NCBI GenBank assembly: GCA_029821515.1
Contig: JALGTD010000083.1
Location: 1 to 7,058 of the forward strand
Direction: 5' to 3'
DNA: 7,058 nt
Source: Candidatus Zipacnadia bacterium
GTDB lineage: Bacteria > Armatimonadota > Zipacnadia > Zipacnadales > Zipacnadaceae
Below the pieces are notes generated by a model that worked only from the letters and a program-made list of their open reading frames with translations, was not told the origin of the DNA and did not search any database. Position 1 is the stretch's first letter. The number at the start of each line of letters is the position of its first letter. Positions 5,491 through 7,058 of the stretch are shown one piece after another. A program made the translations under genes and the position numbers.

Positions 5491-6576
5491 GTGAAGATTG
5501 CCGACCTGAGCCAGATTTCTGTGCACCTGCCCGCCTCCGAGGGGAGTTCCCCGGCGGCTGCCCTGTTCGTGCGTGTGGCAACTGCTGCCGGCCCGGTAAG
5601 CTTGGCGGAGGCTGTCGTGCCCTCGCCGGAGCACCTGGCCGATGCCGTCGAGCTGTTTGGCTCCGTGTTGATTGGCCGTTCCGTGCGCGATCGCGGGGAG
5701 TTGTGGGAGCAGATGACACACGCGCTGGCCAGCGCGAAGTGGCCTCTAAGCGAATACGCCGGCGCGCTAGGAGCAGTTGATATGGCGTTGTGGGAGCTGG
5801 CGGCTGAGGCTTATGGCGTGCCGCTGTATCAGTTGCTGGGGGGCGCACACTTCTCGTCGGTAGATACTTATACGCTGGCCTCGCGGGTGATGGACAAGCC
5901 GCAGCAACTGCTGGATTGGCTGACCAGTTGCCGCGGACAGGCCACTGGGGGCATCGGTATCACTATCGGGCAGGTCAATCCTGAGAATCTGCGTGCCATT
6001 GAGCGAATTCGCGAAGAGATTGGTAGCAATCGTCGGCTGATATTGCGAGTGGCAGAAAGCTGCCCCGACCTGGAATCCGCGCACCAGGTGGCCAACCGAT
6101 TGGAGAGGTTGGAACTGTTCTGGTGCGAGAACCTGCTGTCCAACGCCCAGGGCAAAGCCTATGCGAAGTTGCGAGCCAGTACCGACCTGCCGTTGGCCGC
6201 TGGTCGTGAACTCTACGGAATCAAGCAGTTCTACCAGCTTGTTCGAGCGCAGGCTGTTGATGTGGTGGTGGTGGATTTGCGGTATTGCGGTATTACAGTC
6301 GCACGCCGGGTGGCTGATCTGGCCCGCCTCGAGAATATACGGGTGGCATTTACTGGTGGTGTCTCACCGCTGACGACCCTGGCCGCAGCTCACCTATCGG
6401 CGAACTGTCCGGTGGCTATGCCCCTGGGCCTTCCGAGCCACTTCTTGGGGGGTCTCGGAGAGCTGTTTGTCACCTCTGCCCAGCTCAGCGACGGTTTCAT
6501 TAGCTTGAGCGACCAACCTGGCCTGGGCGGCGAGCTGAAGTTGGATCAGTGGGAAGTGCAGGAGTCTCATGAATGA
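5491..6576 (+). CDS. Enolase-superfamily (mandelate racemase/MLE-like) protein, probably non-catalytic
   Basis: This 361-residue protein has the length and layout of the mandelate racemase/muconate lactonizing enzyme group. The N-terminal capping domain contains YAGALGAVDMALWELAAEAY and GVPLYQLLGG (about 89-118), followed by a beta/alpha barrel with LPLAAGRELYGIKQFYQLV and VDVVVVDLRYCGIT. By position the usual active-site residues are mostly gone. The strand-2 Lys-x-Lys is G156-I-T158. The first metal Asp (normally in VDAN) is A188 in VAES. The second metal Glu is retained as E213 (WCEN for WIEEP). The third is R239 (AAGRE for AAGEN). The Asp of the His-Asp pair remains as D262, but the His is T288 (AFTGG for APHGG). 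Thus the fold looks intact and under selection while Mg binding and proton transfer are not expected. GTG 5491 follows CGAGG by 10 nt and gives the family-typical VKIADL beginning; TTG 5470 is less likely. It overlaps the next gene by 8 nt. Confidence 0.88.
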   Translation: MKIADLSQISVHLPASEGSSPAAALFVRVATAAGPVSLAEAVVPSPEHLADAVELFGSVLIGRSVRDRGELWEQMTHALASAKWPLSEYAGALGAVDMALWELAAEAYGVPLYQLLGGAHFSSVDTYTLASRVMDKPQQLLDWLTSCRGQATGGIGITIGQVNPENLRAIERIREEIGSNRRLILRVAESCPDLESAHQVANRLERLELFWCENLLSNAQGKAYAKLRASTDLPLAAGRELYGIKQFYQLVRAQAVDVVVVDLRYCGITVARRVADLARLENIRVAFTGGVSPLTTLAAAHLSANCPVAMPLGLPSHFLGGLGELFVTSAQLSDGFISLSDQPGLGGELKLDQWEVQESHE

Positions 6577-7058
6577 CTCAGCGAAGGCGCTGGGGGAGGC
6601 TGTTAAAGCGGCCTCCCAGAAGCTGGATGGAATTATTGACCGGGTCTGCGGGGCCTGTGGGAATAGCTGCTGTCACCAGGGAACGATGATGGGCAGCCAG
6701 GATCTGCTGCGCCTGCACAAGGGAATACTGCTCGAGGAGGGCCGGGAACAAATCCTGCGTGAGGGACTCAAGCGCCGTGCGGCCGAGCTGCGTGCTGACC
6801 TGGCGGCTCTGGAACAGGTCGCTGCGCAGTTGCCTGCTAAGTATAAGTACAGAGAGGAGCGGGAGAAACTGGGCCAGCATCTGAGCGGCTGGCAGGAGTT
6901 CTGCGATTTTCTCGAGTCGGACTTTGAGATAGGGCGGAAGACCCTTAGCTACCTGCAGCGTTTTTCCGGCATCCGCGCTAATGCCCTGCGGGTGATTCAG
7001 GCATTGCCCGGAGGCACACAGATGCTCATTGAGGTGGCCAGGCAGACCGGCGCCAGCT
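6569..7058 (+). CDS. CxxCxxxCC cysteine-cluster protein, 3' end beyond window
   Basis: This open frame of 163 complete codons begins at ATG 6569 and runs off the right edge. GGAG (6561-6564) lies just upstream, and the start overlaps the stop of the enolase-like gene in ATGAATGA. An N-terminal helix (residues 1-25) is followed by VCGACGNSCCHQG with C27, C30, C34 and C35. This CxxCxxxCC cluster resembles the YkgJ-type putative zinc- or iron-chelating domain family, whose role is unresolved. The region about 43-125 is charged and helical (LLRLHKGILLEEGREQILRE, RRAAELRADLAALEQV) and could form a coiled coil. One further Cys (C125, in WQEFCDFLE) and a less charged segment follow. The metal and partner are not evident. 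Translational coupling to the enolase-like gene suggests a joint role. The family assignment rests on the Cys spacing alone. Confidence 0.7.
   Translation, partial: MNDSAKALGEAVKAASQKLDGIIDRVCGACGNSCCHQGTMMGSQDLLRLHKGILLEEGREQILREGLKRRAAELRADLAALEQVAAQLPAKYKYREEREKLGQHLSGWQEFCDFLESDFEIGRKTLSYLQRFSGIRANALRVIQALPGGTQMLIEVARQTGAS

Overview
The window is bacterial, of moderate-to-high GC, densely coding, and lacks rRNA, tRNA, CRISPR and recognisable transposon sequence. Sigma70-type promoters, TTG/GTG starts, overlapping genes, a Sec signal peptide and a membrane-anchored TPR protein fit a free-living bacterium. The phylum cannot be fixed from the sequence. A little-studied lineage such as Armatimonadota or a deep Firmicutes-like group is only a guess.

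Left arm (1-1284, minus strand): a histidine-biosynthesis segment. A TATAAT promoter (1279-1308) drives hisB (imidazoleglycerol-phosphate dehydratase, complete). It is followed by a 176-bp gap holding a possible 29-residue small ORF, and then hisA, which runs off the left edge. No hisH lies between hisB and hisA. The 5' end of hisA carries a perfect 2 x 29-bp tandem duplication. It puts the only plausible start (TTG, reading MLVIPAIDL) out of frame with the rest of the gene, so hisA looks broken as written, unless the duplication is an assembly error.

Middle (1219-1514): a divergent intergenic region with two good promoters facing away from each other. Each has a copy of the same 10-bp sequence, TGGTAAACTG, near its transcription start, and the rightward leader holds short tandem repeats.

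Right arm (1395-7058, plus strand): a tightly packed, probably single transcription unit of seven genes. They are a membrane-anchored TPR protein with TPR-like helices on both sides of the membrane, an exported TPR protein (25-nt overlap), a small DUF2905-type membrane protein (11-nt overlap), a coiled-coil plus MerR/BldC-like DNA-binding protein, an OmpR/PhoB-type regulator with a receiver lacking every phosphorylation residue, an enolase-superfamily protein lacking most catalytic and metal-binding residues, and (8-nt overlap) the start of a CxxCxxxCC cysteine-cluster protein.

The striking theme is two neighbouring 'pseudo' proteins: a regulator that should not be phosphorylatable and a mandelate-racemase-fold protein that should not be catalytic. 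They share an operon with scaffold (TPR) proteins, a second DNA-binding protein and a metal-chelating-type protein. That is compatible with a sensing or assembly system built on binding rather than catalysis, but this is inference from context.
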